DNA from: Candidatus Gerdarchaeota archaeon
GTDB lineage: Archaea; Asgardarchaeota; Heimdallarchaeia; JABLTI01
Assembly: GCA_016839405.1 (NCBI GenBank)
Contig: JAEOUJ010000223.1
Location: 1 to 12,260 of the forward strand
Length of the DNA stretch: 12,260 nt
Direction of reading: 5' to 3'
Positions 1 through 6,523 of the stretch are shown here, in pieces. Both the position numbers and the translations under genes were made by a program. Below the pieces are notes generated by a model, which worked only from the letters and a program-made list of their open reading frames with translations, did not search any database and was not told the DNA's origin. How positions within the stretch are numbered: position 1 is the stretch's first letter; the number at the start of each line of letters is the position of its first letter.

Positions 1-1
1 T

Positions 2-268
2 CATATTCCAAATATTATGGCAAAAGTAGCATTTAAAAATAAAAATTTTGGCCGTGTAGGTGGTTCTGATGCCCATTCTGCTTATGCAATTGGGTCTTGT
101 TTTAGTAAAATTGAGATTTTAAATGAAGTTACTGATGAAAGAATAATAGAAGCAGTACGCCTTCATAAAACACAACCTGCAACTAATCCACTTGATTATT
201 ATGACATTAGAAATTTCGTGAATATTCTATTTACTCCAAAAGAAGGAAGAAAAGTGATTCGGTTTTAA
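2..268 (+). CDS. PHP-domain metal-dependent phosphoesterase, C-terminal part (5' end outside window)
   Basis: The reading frame is open to the first bases of the window, so the gene starts upstream; the ATG at 17 is internal. The visible end carries GGSDAH at 59-76, the late PHP-domain motif whose Asp and His bind the catalytic metals. It is followed by the usual A-x-x-IG-x-C-x-S-K-I-E stretch that closes the barrel. Members hydrolyse phosphoesters such as histidinol phosphate or nucleoside 3',5'-bisphosphates in the cytoplasm. The substrate cannot be told from this fragment. The stop codon lies 2 nt from the stop of the converging helical-repeat gene. PHP family membership is fairly secure; the subfamily is not. 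Confidence 0.75.
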   Translation, partial: HIPNIMAKVAFKNKNFGRVGGSDAHSAYAIGSCFSKIEILNEVTDERIIEAVRLHKTQPATNPLDYYDIRNFVNILFTPKEGRKVIRF

Positions 269-270
269 AA

Positions 271-918
271 TTAAATCTCAAAGCGTTTTTGAAAAGTTGT
301 GACCAAATTTGCTAATTCCAAATAGACTTTGGATTGAGTTATTGGATCATTAATTGTATCAGCAAGTTCCATTGCATTATTCATTAATTGAATTGCCTCT
401 TCTTCTGGTAAAACAGTTGCTATATAGCCAAACAAGTAAACTTTTTGAGCGATAGTTAATTGTTCTGCTAAATTTAATGCTGTATCTAGCATTTTTTGCT
501 TATTTAAAAGAAAGAAAATATCAGCTGCAGAAGTAGCAATATCTAAAAATGCATCTCTTCTATCAAAATCATCTTTTACTAATGAACTAGTGTTTATTGC
601 TTCTTTGAGTGTTTCTTCAGCAAGTTCTTCTCTGTTAAATGTGGCAAATATAACTGCAAGATAGCTTAGAGCACGTGCATGAGCACCTTTATTCTTTATC
701 TCTTTAAGAATAGAATCAACGCGATTAAGTATACCTTCATTATTAGATTCACGTGCAAAATCTAGTATAGCAGTTAAACAATCATAATAAGCATAACTCC
801 TCGAAACAATTTCATTAATCTTGTTAGCAGCATCAATTGCTTGTTCTATTAAAATCATTTTTGTTAAATTGTCTTCAGCATCAATGGTACTGCCCAGGTC
901 ATCTTGGAATTTTTTCAC
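271..918 (-). CDS. TPR-like alpha-helical repeat protein, function unknown
   Basis: The product is about 215 residues, all predicted helical, with no membrane segment or signal peptide. It is built of helical hairpins whose small residues recur at fixed spacing (A-x-x-x-L-A-x-I-F-A, A-F-L-D-I-A, Y-L-F-G-Y-I-A, V-Y-L-E-L-A). This is the pattern of the TPR/alpha-solenoid scaffolds common in archaea, which usually bind other proteins. No catalytic motif is visible. Two GTG starts are possible, at 930 and 918. I chose 918 because AGGTGA (927-932) lies 8 nt ahead of it, whereas the GTG at 930 lies inside that Shine-Dalgarno and has none of its own. It is the last gene of the minus-strand run, 114 nt beyond the EF-2 paralog, so it may also have its own promoter; an AT-rich TATA-like stretch lies near 977-990. 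Confidence 0.6.
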   Translation of the reverse strand: MKKFQDDLGSTIDAEDNLTKMILIEQAIDAANKINEIVSRSYAYYDCLTAILDFARESNNEGILNRVDSILKEIKNKGAHARALSYLAVIFATFNREELAEETLKEAINTSSLVKDDFDRRDAFLDIATSAADIFFLLNKQKMLDTALNLAEQLTIAQKVYLFGYIATVLPEEEAIQLMNNAMELADTINDPITQSKVYLELANLVTTFQKRFEI

Positions 919-926
919 GTTATAGT

Positions 927-932
927 TCACCT
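927..932 (-). promoter_or_regulatory. Shine-Dalgarno AGGTGA deciding the GTG start at 918
   Basis: On the minus strand AGGTGA is followed by 8 nt and then GTG at 918. It overlaps the alternative upstream GTG at 930, which argues that 918 is the true start of the helical-repeat gene. Confidence 0.45.
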
Positions 933-1032
933 GTAAAAGTAAACATTTAATTTCTATTGAAAATTATTTCTAATCTATATTTAAAAAGATAATTAATAAG
1001 TTTGTTTTGGTATTGGCACAAATTTTCAAAAT

Positions 1033-3099
1033 TCAATGGCTTTTAGATTCTAATTCTTTTAATTTTAATTTTGAAATAGGCTCATATCTAGCAAAAGCCA
1101 TTTGCCAGAAAGCTCTTCCTTCAGTTTCTGATCTTAATTCTTGATCTATTTTAAATGATTCAACAACAGGAATTGTACCAGTAACAATTAAAAGATCTTG
1201 ATTTGTACGAACATCTTCTATATTACCACGTCTTTTGTTTAAAATTGAAGTAACTTTTCCTAAATACAAATTTGGTACTGTAATTTGTATATTATAAATA
1301 GGTTCTTGTATTGTAATTCCACCTTCTTTTAGAGCATCCCAAACACTATTTCGTAATAATGGTATAGTATGTTCTAATTTTTCACCAGATAAAGCTTCAA
1401 AATCAAATACAATTACTCGTACCTCTGAAACTGGTTTGCCAGAAATTGGACCAGAAGTTAAAGCGTTTTTTATTCCAACTAAGATATTATCCAGTGATTC
1501 ATTTGAGAGTTTGTTCACTAATTTACCATTTATTATGGTTTCATTATTATATTGATGAAATTTTATTTTACGAGCCATTTCTTCATCGAAATTATCATCA
1601 TAAATGAAACTCTTTTCTTGGTTAATTGGTTCAATTGCTAATGTAACTTTAGAATTATACAATTCCCCAATAAGTAATTTACTTGATTTTGCTACTTTTT
1701 CAATAATTATAACTAAAGGAGAAGAAGCTATACAATCGATTTCCTCTGATATATCTTTCACAACAGTTTCAAGGTGCAATTCGCCTAATCCCATTAGAAG
1801 AACTTCACCTGATTGATCATCTACTTTTATTATTAAATTTGGATCTTCTACATCGAATTTTTCAAGTACTAATTTTAATTTTGCTAAATCGCGTAGCATC
1901 TTTGGCTCTATTGCTATAGTCACAACAGGATTTGCTAGATAGGTGATATCTTCAAATGGAATAATAGTCTGAATATCAGAAGATATTATTGTCTCACCTG
2001 GGTGAACTGATCCTAAACCTGAAATTGCTACTGTATTTCCCGCGGGTACGGAATCTATTCTTTTTTTATCTGCTCCCATAAAGATATAGATATTCTGTAT
2101 TTTCTTAAGTTCATTATTTGAGACTAATCTTACAGAAGTTCTTTGTTTCAGAGTTCCAGCAAATACACGTCCTAATATAAGAAGCCCTGCATGAGGATCT
2201 GAAATAATTTTTGTAGAACCAAAAACTAAAGGAGATTTTTCTTCGGTAGATTCACAATTTACTATTGCAGAACCAATTTCTGATGTTAATTCACCTTTCC
2301 AAATAATACCTGTTCTATATTTTTGAGCTATTTTTGGATTTGGTAAGTGATTAATAATCATTTCTATTAATGGTTTTTCAATAGGTAGTAAATCTTGTAA
2401 TTTATTGATTTCATTATTTTTATAGAAATCAATTATTTCTTTAAATGTAATCCCTTTACTTTTTGCCAAGGGGACTGACAAAGCCCATTTATGTAAGGCT
2501 GATCCAAAAACAACGCTGCCATCTCGAGTGGTACATTTCCATTTAGGCAATAATGGATTTAGAGAATATTTTCTTATTAAAGCATTAAAATTATTATAAA
2601 TAATCTCAATTCTTTCTGCTATTTGTTGTGAAGATAGTTTTAACTCAGTAATTAAACGATCAATTTTATTTATAAATAAAATTGGTTTCACTCCTTCAGA
2701 TATACATTGTCTGATTACAGTTTCTGTTTGAGCCATTATCTGTTCTACAGCATCAATAACTACAATTGCTCCATCAACAATACGTAATGCTCGAGCAACT
2801 TTACCTGAAAAATCAACATGTCCAGGACTATCAATAAGATTAATTAAAAAATCATTTTCTCCTTTTGAAATACACAAAGAAATATTAGCTGTTTTCATTG
2901 TAATTCCACGTCTTTGTTCTTCTGGCAGAAAATCTAAAGCACGTGCCTCTCCTGCAGTTGAAGGTGCAAGAATGCCTGCTGAAGCTAGGAGGGAATCCGA
3001 TAGAGTTGTTTTTCCATGATCAATATGAGCCACTAATGCAATATTACGAATATTTTCTGTATTAGTCATTAATTGTGAAATTCTTTCAATTAATCTCAA
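1033..3099 (-). CDS. Divergent archaeal elongation factor 2 paralog (aEF-2p type) lacking the diphthamide loop
   Basis: This is a 688-residue translational GTPase of the aEF-2 type. The G domain is intact: G1 AHIDHGKT (24-31), switch I RGIT (64-67), G3 DSPGHVDF (90-97), G4 NKIDRL (144-149) and G5 GSAL (199-202). Domain II (GRVFAGTLK, about 310) and domain III (GLGELHLE, 437-444) follow. Domain IV departs from the family. Where canonical aEF-2 has the conserved LHEDAIHRGPAQ loop with the diphthamide His, this protein has a loop about four residues shorter (568-583) with no HRG. The only nearby His, H577, is misplaced. The C-terminus stops shortly after the domain V motif, without the usual IRERKG-like tail. 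Translation starts at TTG 3099, behind AAGGTG, with a stop codon immediately upstream in frame; the ATG at 3069 is a weaker choice. Ordinary EF-2 drives ribosomal translocation. Paralogs of this type are known in Asgard archaea, so a canonical EF-2 elsewhere is expected. The paralog's role is unknown. Confidence 0.9.
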   Translation of the reverse strand: MRLIERISQLMTNTENIRNIALVAHIDHGKTTLSDSLLASAGILAPSTAGEARALDFLPEEQRRGITMKTANISLCISKGENDFLINLIDSPGHVDFSGKVARALRIVDGAIVVIDAVEQIMAQTETVIRQCISEGVKPILFINKIDRLITELKLSSQQIAERIEIIYNNFNALIRKYSLNPLLPKWKCTTRDGSVVFGSALHKWALSVPLAKSKGITFKEIIDFYKNNEINKLQDLLPIEKPLIEMIINHLPNPKIAQKYRTGIIWKGELTSEIGSAIVNCESTEEKSPLVFGSTKIISDPHAGLLILGRVFAGTLKQRTSVRLVSNNELKKIQNIYIFMGADKKRIDSVPAGNTVAISGLGSVHPGETIISSDIQTIIPFEDITYLANPVVTIAIEPKMLRDLAKLKLVLEKFDVEDPNLIIKVDDQSGEVLLMGLGELHLETVVKDISEEIDCIASSPLVIIIEKVAKSSKLLIGELYNSKVTLAIEPINQEKSFIYDDNFDEEMARKIKFHQYNNETIINGKLVNKLSNESLDNILVGIKNALTSGPISGKPVSEVRVIVFDFEALSGEKLEHTIPLLRNSVWDALKEGGITIQEPIYNIQITVPNLYLGKVTSILNKRRGNIEDVRTNQDLLIVTGTIPVVESFKIDQELRSETEGRAFWQMAFARYEPISKLKLKELESKSH

Positions 3100-3105
3100 T
3101 TAGCA

Positions 3106-3111
3106 CACCTT
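3106..3111 (-). promoter_or_regulatory. Shine-Dalgarno AAGGTG for the TTG start of the EF-2 paralog
   Basis: AAGGTG lies 6 nt upstream of the TTG at 3099, in the 20-nt gap after the Urm1/MoaD-like gene. It supports the rare TTG start over the internal ATG at 3069. Confidence 0.55.
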
Positions 3112-3119
3112 GCATTTTT

Positions 3120-3392
3120 CTATCCTCCATGAGCTAGAGGTAAAATTGTTATTTCTTGACCATTTTTTAATTGTGATGTTAGTAAATTCATTGCTTTCAC
3201 ATCAAGTTGATCAACAAGAATAATAATATCATTACGTATTTTATCATCTTGAAAAAGTAGGGGAGTTAGTGATGGTTTATGATCGCTAATCGCTTTTAAA
3301 GACTCTAAAATTGTAATGTCAGTAGGTAAATCTAATTCTATTTTTTCTTTTTGATTGAAAATAGAGCCTTTAAAATCGAAGATAATTTTCAT
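3120..3392 (-). CDS. Small ubiquitin-like (Urm1/MoaD/SAMP-type) protein with C-terminal Gly-Gly
   Basis: The product is 90 residues, the usual size for the MoaD/Urm1/SAMP beta-grasp family, and it ends in HGG, close to the HGG end of Urm1. The pattern fits the fold: an N-terminal beta hairpin (residues 1-22), helix-like ILESLKAIS (28-36), strand IIILVDQLD (56-64), and the closing segment with L-K-N-G-Q-E-I-T-I-L-P (75-85) before the free Gly-Gly tail. Such proteins are adenylated by an E1-like enzyme (UbaA/MoeB) at the terminal Gly. They then act as a thiocarboxylate sulfur carrier for tRNA thiolation or molybdopterin, or are conjugated to lysines. No E1, MoaE or other molybdenum gene is visible here, which leaves the role open. 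The EF-2 paralog follows after 20 nt, suggesting co-transcription. The family call is firm; the choice between Urm1, MoaD and SAMP is not. Confidence 0.8.
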   Translation of the reverse strand: MKIIFDFKGSIFNQKEKIELDLPTDITILESLKAISDHKPSLTPLLFQDDKIRNDIIILVDQLDVKAMNLLTSQLKNGQEITILPLAHGG

Positions 3393-3451
3393 TGTTAAAC
3401 ACTCAATTATAGTTTAGTGGAAAATAAATTATTATAGCTTTTTAAAGATGT

Positions 3452-3727
3452 TTAAGAAGTTAAAGCAATTGTAATTACTTTTAACCAATCATCAAGAGTA
3501 ATGCCTGGTGTTGATATTTTATTTTCTTGGTAAACTTTTGTTAATTTCTTTAACAATTCAGGTTTTTTAGTTGATGAACCTACTAAAGTATTTTCAATTT
3601 TTTCTAATGCTTCTTCAGGATATATAAAGAAATCACCTGTAATTTTAACATACGAAATTATATCATCCTTTAGAATTAATTCAATTTCAATTATGCCTTT
3701 TTTTGTTCTTAAACTAGCTGTTTTCAT
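3452..3727 (-). CDS. lplB: LplB-like accessory domain of bipartite lipoate-protein ligase
   Basis: This 91-residue protein matches the C-terminal domain of lipoate-protein ligase A as a free-standing polypeptide. The diagnostic stretch is V-K-I-T-GDFF-x-x-PEEALE-x-IE-x-x-L-x-G at residues 27-50, preceded by the K-T-A-S-L-R-T-K-K-G-I-I-E strand region. In Thermoplasma acidophilum, LplA lacks this domain and needs separate LplB to form lipoyl-AMP and lipoylate 2-oxoacid dehydrogenase E2 or glycine-cleavage H protein. The same role is expected here. No catalytic LplA lies in the window, so the two halves are unlinked or the partner is outside. The TATA-like element about 25 nt upstream and the lack of a Shine-Dalgarno suggest a leaderless transcript beginning at this gene. 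Confidence 0.8.
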   Translation of the reverse strand: MKTASLRTKKGIIEIELILKDDIISYVKITGDFFIYPEEALEKIENTLVGSSTKKPELLKKLTKVYQENKISTPGITLDDWLKVITIALTS

Positions 3728-3748
3728 AAATTATCAATAATATTCATG

Positions 3749-3762
3749 TTAAAAAATCCTTT
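3749..3762 (-). promoter_or_regulatory. Putative BRE/TATA promoter of lplB
   Basis: On the minus strand AAAGGATTTTTTAA has a purine-rich BRE-like part followed by a T/A box centred about 25 nt before the lplB ATG (3727). That is the distance expected for a leaderless archaeal transcript. The background is AT-rich, so the call is tentative. It would start a sub-operon covering lplB, the Urm1/MoaD-like gene and the EF-2 paralog. Confidence 0.35.
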
Positions 3763-3804
3763 AGGTATGATAGAAAAAAGAAAAGAAGATTGTTAGATTG
3801 GCTT

Positions 3805-4218
3805 TTATTTCTTTGGTGGGGCAACAAGCTCCTGTAAATGAGCTTCTATAGCTTTAAGTGAAGCAGTTAGTTCAGTAAGAGCTAATCCTTTTTCAAGTAA
3901 AACTGTTACATTATCTATTGTATCCTCTGCTTCTTTCATACGTTCATCACGTATTTTGGCTAATGCTTGAGAAATAGGTTCTAGGTCAGCTTTTGAAATC
4001 ATTCCTTTTGCTAATAATTCTAATCGTTCTTCTAAGGGAGTAATGTCAACTGATACTGATCCAGTTGTTACTGGAGTACTAGAAGTTGATGTTGTAGTAC
4101 CTCCCTCATCAAATTTATTCATTATTTGGATAAGAAAGAATTGTAGCTTATCAATTTTACTTTCCAATGCTGCTACAGCTGTTTTGATTTCTTTTATTTC
4201 TTGTTCTATCTTAGCCAT
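3805..4218 (-). CDS. Small coiled-coil protein next to the pilus platform gene
   Basis: This 137-residue soluble protein has no recognisable enzyme motif. Residues 1-36 form an amphipathic coiled-coil-like helix (I-x-x-I-x-x-A-x-A-A-L-x-x-K-I-D-K-L). A Thr/Ser/Gly-rich linker at about 39-56 follows, then a second helical region (61-133) ending in P-P-K-K. The ATG at 4218 is 12 nt after the stop of the TadC-like gene, so the two are almost surely co-transcribed. Position and shape suggest a cytoplasmic or membrane-peripheral partner of the pilus platform, loosely like the coiled-coil accessory proteins of archaella, but I see no sequence homology to ArlC/D/E. Function is unassigned. Confidence 0.65.
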   Translation of the reverse strand: MAKIEQEIKEIKTAVAALESKIDKLQFFLIQIMNKFDEGGTTTSTSSTPVTTGSVSVDITPLEERLELLAKGMISKADLEPISQALAKIRDERMKEAEDTIDNVTVLLEKGLALTELTASLKAIEAHLQELVAPPKK

Positions 4219-4230
4219 TTTAAAACCAAC

Positions 4231-5160
4231 CTAAGTTCCTAGATTTATATTGATAATTCGAAGTTCTATAGTTAATTTATAAGTAAGCCAACCAATTAGG
4301 ACCATAATAGTTGAATGTTTCAAACCTGATTTTGCTTTTCCTTCACCCATTTTACCTGCAACAAGACCACTGAATAGAGCTTCAATTAGTGTCATGTGTA
4401 GGAATAAAATCTTGTATGAATCTAATATTTGTGGAGCCAGACCCATTGTTTGACCTATAGCAATATCTTGAAAATTAAGATACATTTCTTGCATAGGATA
4501 AAAGAAAGTTTGGAAAAGAACAACTATTACTAGTAAGAATATTATAAATGCCGCATAAATAATCCAAATATAGGGTTTCATTGATCCCAAGCGCTCCTTT
4601 CTAAGAGCGAGTATATCTTCCACATGTTTTTGTGCTGAATCAAAGATATCTTCAATAACGCCACCAGACCTTTGAGCTTCGAGTATTAGTATTGAAGCGC
4701 GATTATTTAACTCTGTATCTGCTGTATCTGTAAATGAATTCATTGCTTGGTCAAATGGAATACCCCAGGAGATTTTTGCTGCCATCTTCTTTAATTCAGG
4801 AGTAAGTGGACCATAATTTCGTTTTGAAGACTCAGTTACTGCTCTTGGAAGAGATAATCCTGTTCTTTGTGCATCAGCAATATCTCTTAGAAGATTTGGC
4901 AAGTTAGCATCAATACCTTTTCGCCACAAGTCATCTATATAAAATGCTATTGATGAAGGAGCAATAGCTAATAATATTCCAAAGGCTATAAAATCACTTG
5001 CGGTAATTCTTTGTACCTCTTCACCTGTATCAGGATCAGTTGTAGTTGGAAAAGTTATTATTTCCGCGAAAACAAGTCCAGCTAATACACCCATACCTAA
5101 TCCTAGTGAAATGGATACTACCCAAATAATAGTCTGGGTTTTTTGTGTCACTTTTGGCAT
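4231..5160 (-). CDS. Type IV pilus/archaellum-like membrane platform protein (TadC/ArlJ/GspF family)
   Basis: The product is 309 residues with membrane segments at about 11-35, 57-76, 197-220, 248-268 and 281-298. Residues 87-190 form a type II secretion F (T2SF) domain. Its hallmarks are L-L-R-D-I-A-D-A-Q-R-T-G-L-S-L-x-x-A-V, Y-G-P-L-T-P-E-L-K, I-S-W-G-I-P-F-x-x-A-M and R-S-G-G-x-I-x-x-I. The end, G-K-M-G-E-G-K-A-K-x-G-L-K-H-S, is typical of archaeal ArlJ/TadC proteins. It would anchor the assembly ATPase and push pilin subunits out of the membrane. Many archaeal homologs of 500-600 residues carry two T2SF repeats, but this one has a single repeat, like bacterial TadB/TadC. The start at 5160 follows GGGGT at a 7-nt spacing. 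It is first in its operon and divergent from three pilin-like genes. No ATPase gene is in the window. Confidence 0.85.
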   Translation of the reverse strand: MPKVTQKTQTIIWVVSISLGLGMGVLAGLVFAEIITFPTTTDPDTGEEVQRITASDFIAFGILLAIAPSSIAFYIDDLWRKGIDANLPNLLRDIADAQRTGLSLPRAVTESSKRNYGPLTPELKKMAAKISWGIPFDQAMNSFTDTADTELNNRASILILEAQRSGGVIEDIFDSAQKHVEDILALRKERLGSMKPYIWIIYAAFIIFLLVIVVLFQTFFYPMQEMYLNFQDIAIGQTMGLAPQILDSYKILFLHMTLIEALFSGLVAGKMGEGKAKSGLKHSTIMVLIGWLTYKLTIELRIININLGT

Positions 5161-5195
5161 TCTTGTTACCCCGTTTAATATTAATCAACTTTAAC

Positions 5196-5205
5196 ATAAA
5201 TAATT
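5196..5205 (-). promoter_or_regulatory. Putative TATA box of the TadC-like operon
   Basis: The minus strand reads AATTATTTAT, centred 40 nt before the ATG at 5160. A start of transcription about 26 nt downstream would give a leader of about 14 nt. That leader would contain the GGGGT Shine-Dalgarno (5168-5172). The geometry is consistent, but the box is degenerate. Confidence 0.4.
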
Positions 5206-5412
5206 ATTGTCTAGCACACAATGGAAAGTTAATCAAGTAGATATTTTTAGTATTTAATGATAAATAAATTCTATGTTTGTTGTATAACTTAAAAACAAGA
5301 TAGACCATTCCAAAAAAAACTTAAGTAAATCTAGGTAACATATTTTAGCAATCAAACAATCACCATAATTATCTAGTAAATTCATTTGAATGCTATTGCC
5401 TGTATTTATCTT

Positions 5413-5416
5413 GGAG
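5413..5416 (+). promoter_or_regulatory. Shine-Dalgarno GGAG deciding the ATG start at 5426
   Basis: GGAG lies 9 nt before the ATG at 5426. An in-frame ATG at 5390 would lie upstream of this site. It would also add 12 residues ahead of a prepilin leader that is already complete, so 5426 is preferred. Confidence 0.55.
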
Positions 5417-5425
5417 AAAAAAATA

Positions 5426-6523
5426 ATGAAACGAAACATCTGGCGAAATAAGAAGGGACAAATTCAAGGTGTTGATTTTGCTTTGGCTATGGTTATCTTC
5501 ATGATTATGTTCGCTGAAATAATCGTCCTTACTCTAACATTTATTGAACCAAAATATCAGAATTTAGAGAATCGTGCCTTTGAATCTCGAGCACAACAAG
5601 TAGAGGATGTTTTCTTTTCTAGTGCAGGATATCCAGTTGATTGGGAATATAATTATGGATCAGAATTCAATTCAATTGGTTTAAGGAAAATTGCATCAAC
5701 TCAACTTGATGCTAATAAAATTTCAAGAATAAATCCAGATAGTTTTTACAATATACCATATGAACAGCTGAAAGCTAATCTTTCAAAAGAAATAGAGATT
5801 GGTTTTCAATTAACAATTACTAGTTTATTTGATGTTAGTTGTTCATTGATTTTATCTCAACCAACTGGAAGTATAGATTTAACAACTTCTATAGGTGATT
5901 GTGTTATTTGGGTTTTTATTGTTGCCCCTAATGGTTCCGTTATATTTACACAAAGAACATCAACAAATGGTTTGGGAGAATTATCACTAATTTTTCCAAC
6001 TGGTGCAGGAGTATTACCAAATGGCGTTTATACTTTAGTTGTTTTCGCACAAAGCCTTGAAGGATTATTTGCCATTAATTATACAGATGAAATAATAGGA
6101 ACTGAAACCAATCTTGGTTTGGAGTTACTAATTCAAGAAGAACAAAATAATAATGGTCAAGCATCCATTCAAACAATTAATGATGGTTCATTAACCTCAT
6201 TATATGCAACTGTATTGTATCCATATCAAATTGGCGAAGAATTAATGGGAAATGATACAACTATAATTACTAGTCCAAGCTCCAATGAAAATTTTAATCT
6301 TCGAATACCAACAAATGGAACTTGTGTTACATTGTTAACTGGTGTATCAGCTACAAGCTTTTCAAGAAAAACTTATTTCTTTCCAGCTTTATTAGATGAA
6401 GATTTCGGAACACTTTTTGGTTATGGAATTATACCAGAAAATAAAGAGGCGGTTAGGTTCGAGAAACTAGTCACAATCAGAGAGTGTATTTTTAAGGCGG
6501 TGTTGTATGTATGGCCAGAATAA
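5426..6523 (+). CDS. Pilin-like protein 1 with class III prepilin signal and large outer domain
   Basis: The product is 365 residues. It begins with a basic leader, then N-K-K-G-Q-I (8-13) and a hydrophobic helix (about 16-39), the archaeal class III prepilin signal cut between G11 and Q12 by a PibD/EppA-type peptidase. After the helix, S-A-G-Y-P-V-D-W (66-73), then I-G-L-R-K-I-A and L-D-A-N-K-I, match a pattern common in archaeal pilin-like proteins. The rest (about 130-365) looks like beta-rich extracellular domains. N-P-N-G-S-V-type and P-N-G-V-Y-T-L turns suggest an Ig-like fold, and the C-terminus ends in a strand closing with V-W. Four cysteines (139, 159, 300, 354) could form two disulfides. 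It is first in a three-gene pilin operon, divergent from the platform gene. It is probably a minor pilin or adhesin tip; the exact role is not determined. Confidence 0.75.
   Translation: MKRNIWRNKKGQIQGVDFALAMVIFMIMFAEIIVLTLTFIEPKYQNLENRAFESRAQQVEDVFFSSAGYPVDWEYNYGSEFNSIGLRKIASTQLDANKISRINPDSFYNIPYEQLKANLSKEIEIGFQLTITSLFDVSCSLILSQPTGSIDLTTSIGDCVIWVFIVAPNGSVIFTQRTSTNGLGELSLIFPTGAGVLPNGVYTLVVFAQSLEGLFAINYTDEIIGTETNLGLELLIQEEQNNNGQASIQTINDGSLTSLYATVLYPYQIGEELMGNDTTIITSPSSNENFNLRIPTNGTCVTLLTGVSATSFSRKTYFFPALLDEDFGTLFGYGIIPENKEAVRFEKLVTIRECIFKAVLYVWPE

Larger units (their letters stand above)
5161..5425. other. Divergent intergenic region between the two pilus-related transcription units
   Basis: This 265-bp spacer is the longest non-coding stretch in the window. 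It holds the TadC-like operon promoter near 5196-5205. A weak TATA-like ATAATTATC at 5365-5373 could serve the pilin operon with a leader of about 30 nt. The middle (about 5220-5340) is AT-rich, with no convincing gene, hairpin or repeat that I can see. Any shared regulator of the pilus genes would most likely bind here. Confidence 0.4.

Noticed and set aside
17..19. ATG at 17 as the true start of the PHP gene
   Set aside because: The frame is open to the window edge and the encoded part is only the last portion of a PHP domain, so the start is upstream.
1033..3099. Bacterial EF-G or tetracycline-resistance-type GTPase
   Set aside because: The AHIDHGKT context, the insertion pattern after G4 and the domain II-V motifs follow archaeal EF-2.
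3120..3392. ThiS-type thiamine sulfur carrier
   Set aside because: ThiS is usually about 65 residues. The 90-residue length and the HGG ending fit Urm1/MoaD/SAMP better, and no thiamine gene is nearby.
4043..4234. 63-codon plus-strand open frame opposite the coiled-coil gene
   Set aside because: It lies wholly antisense to a better-supported gene and has no ribosome binding site or known motif.
5254..5439. 61-codon minus-strand open frame in the divergent spacer
   Set aside because: It begins inside the first pilin-like gene, crosses its ribosome binding site, and the peptide has no recognisable features.
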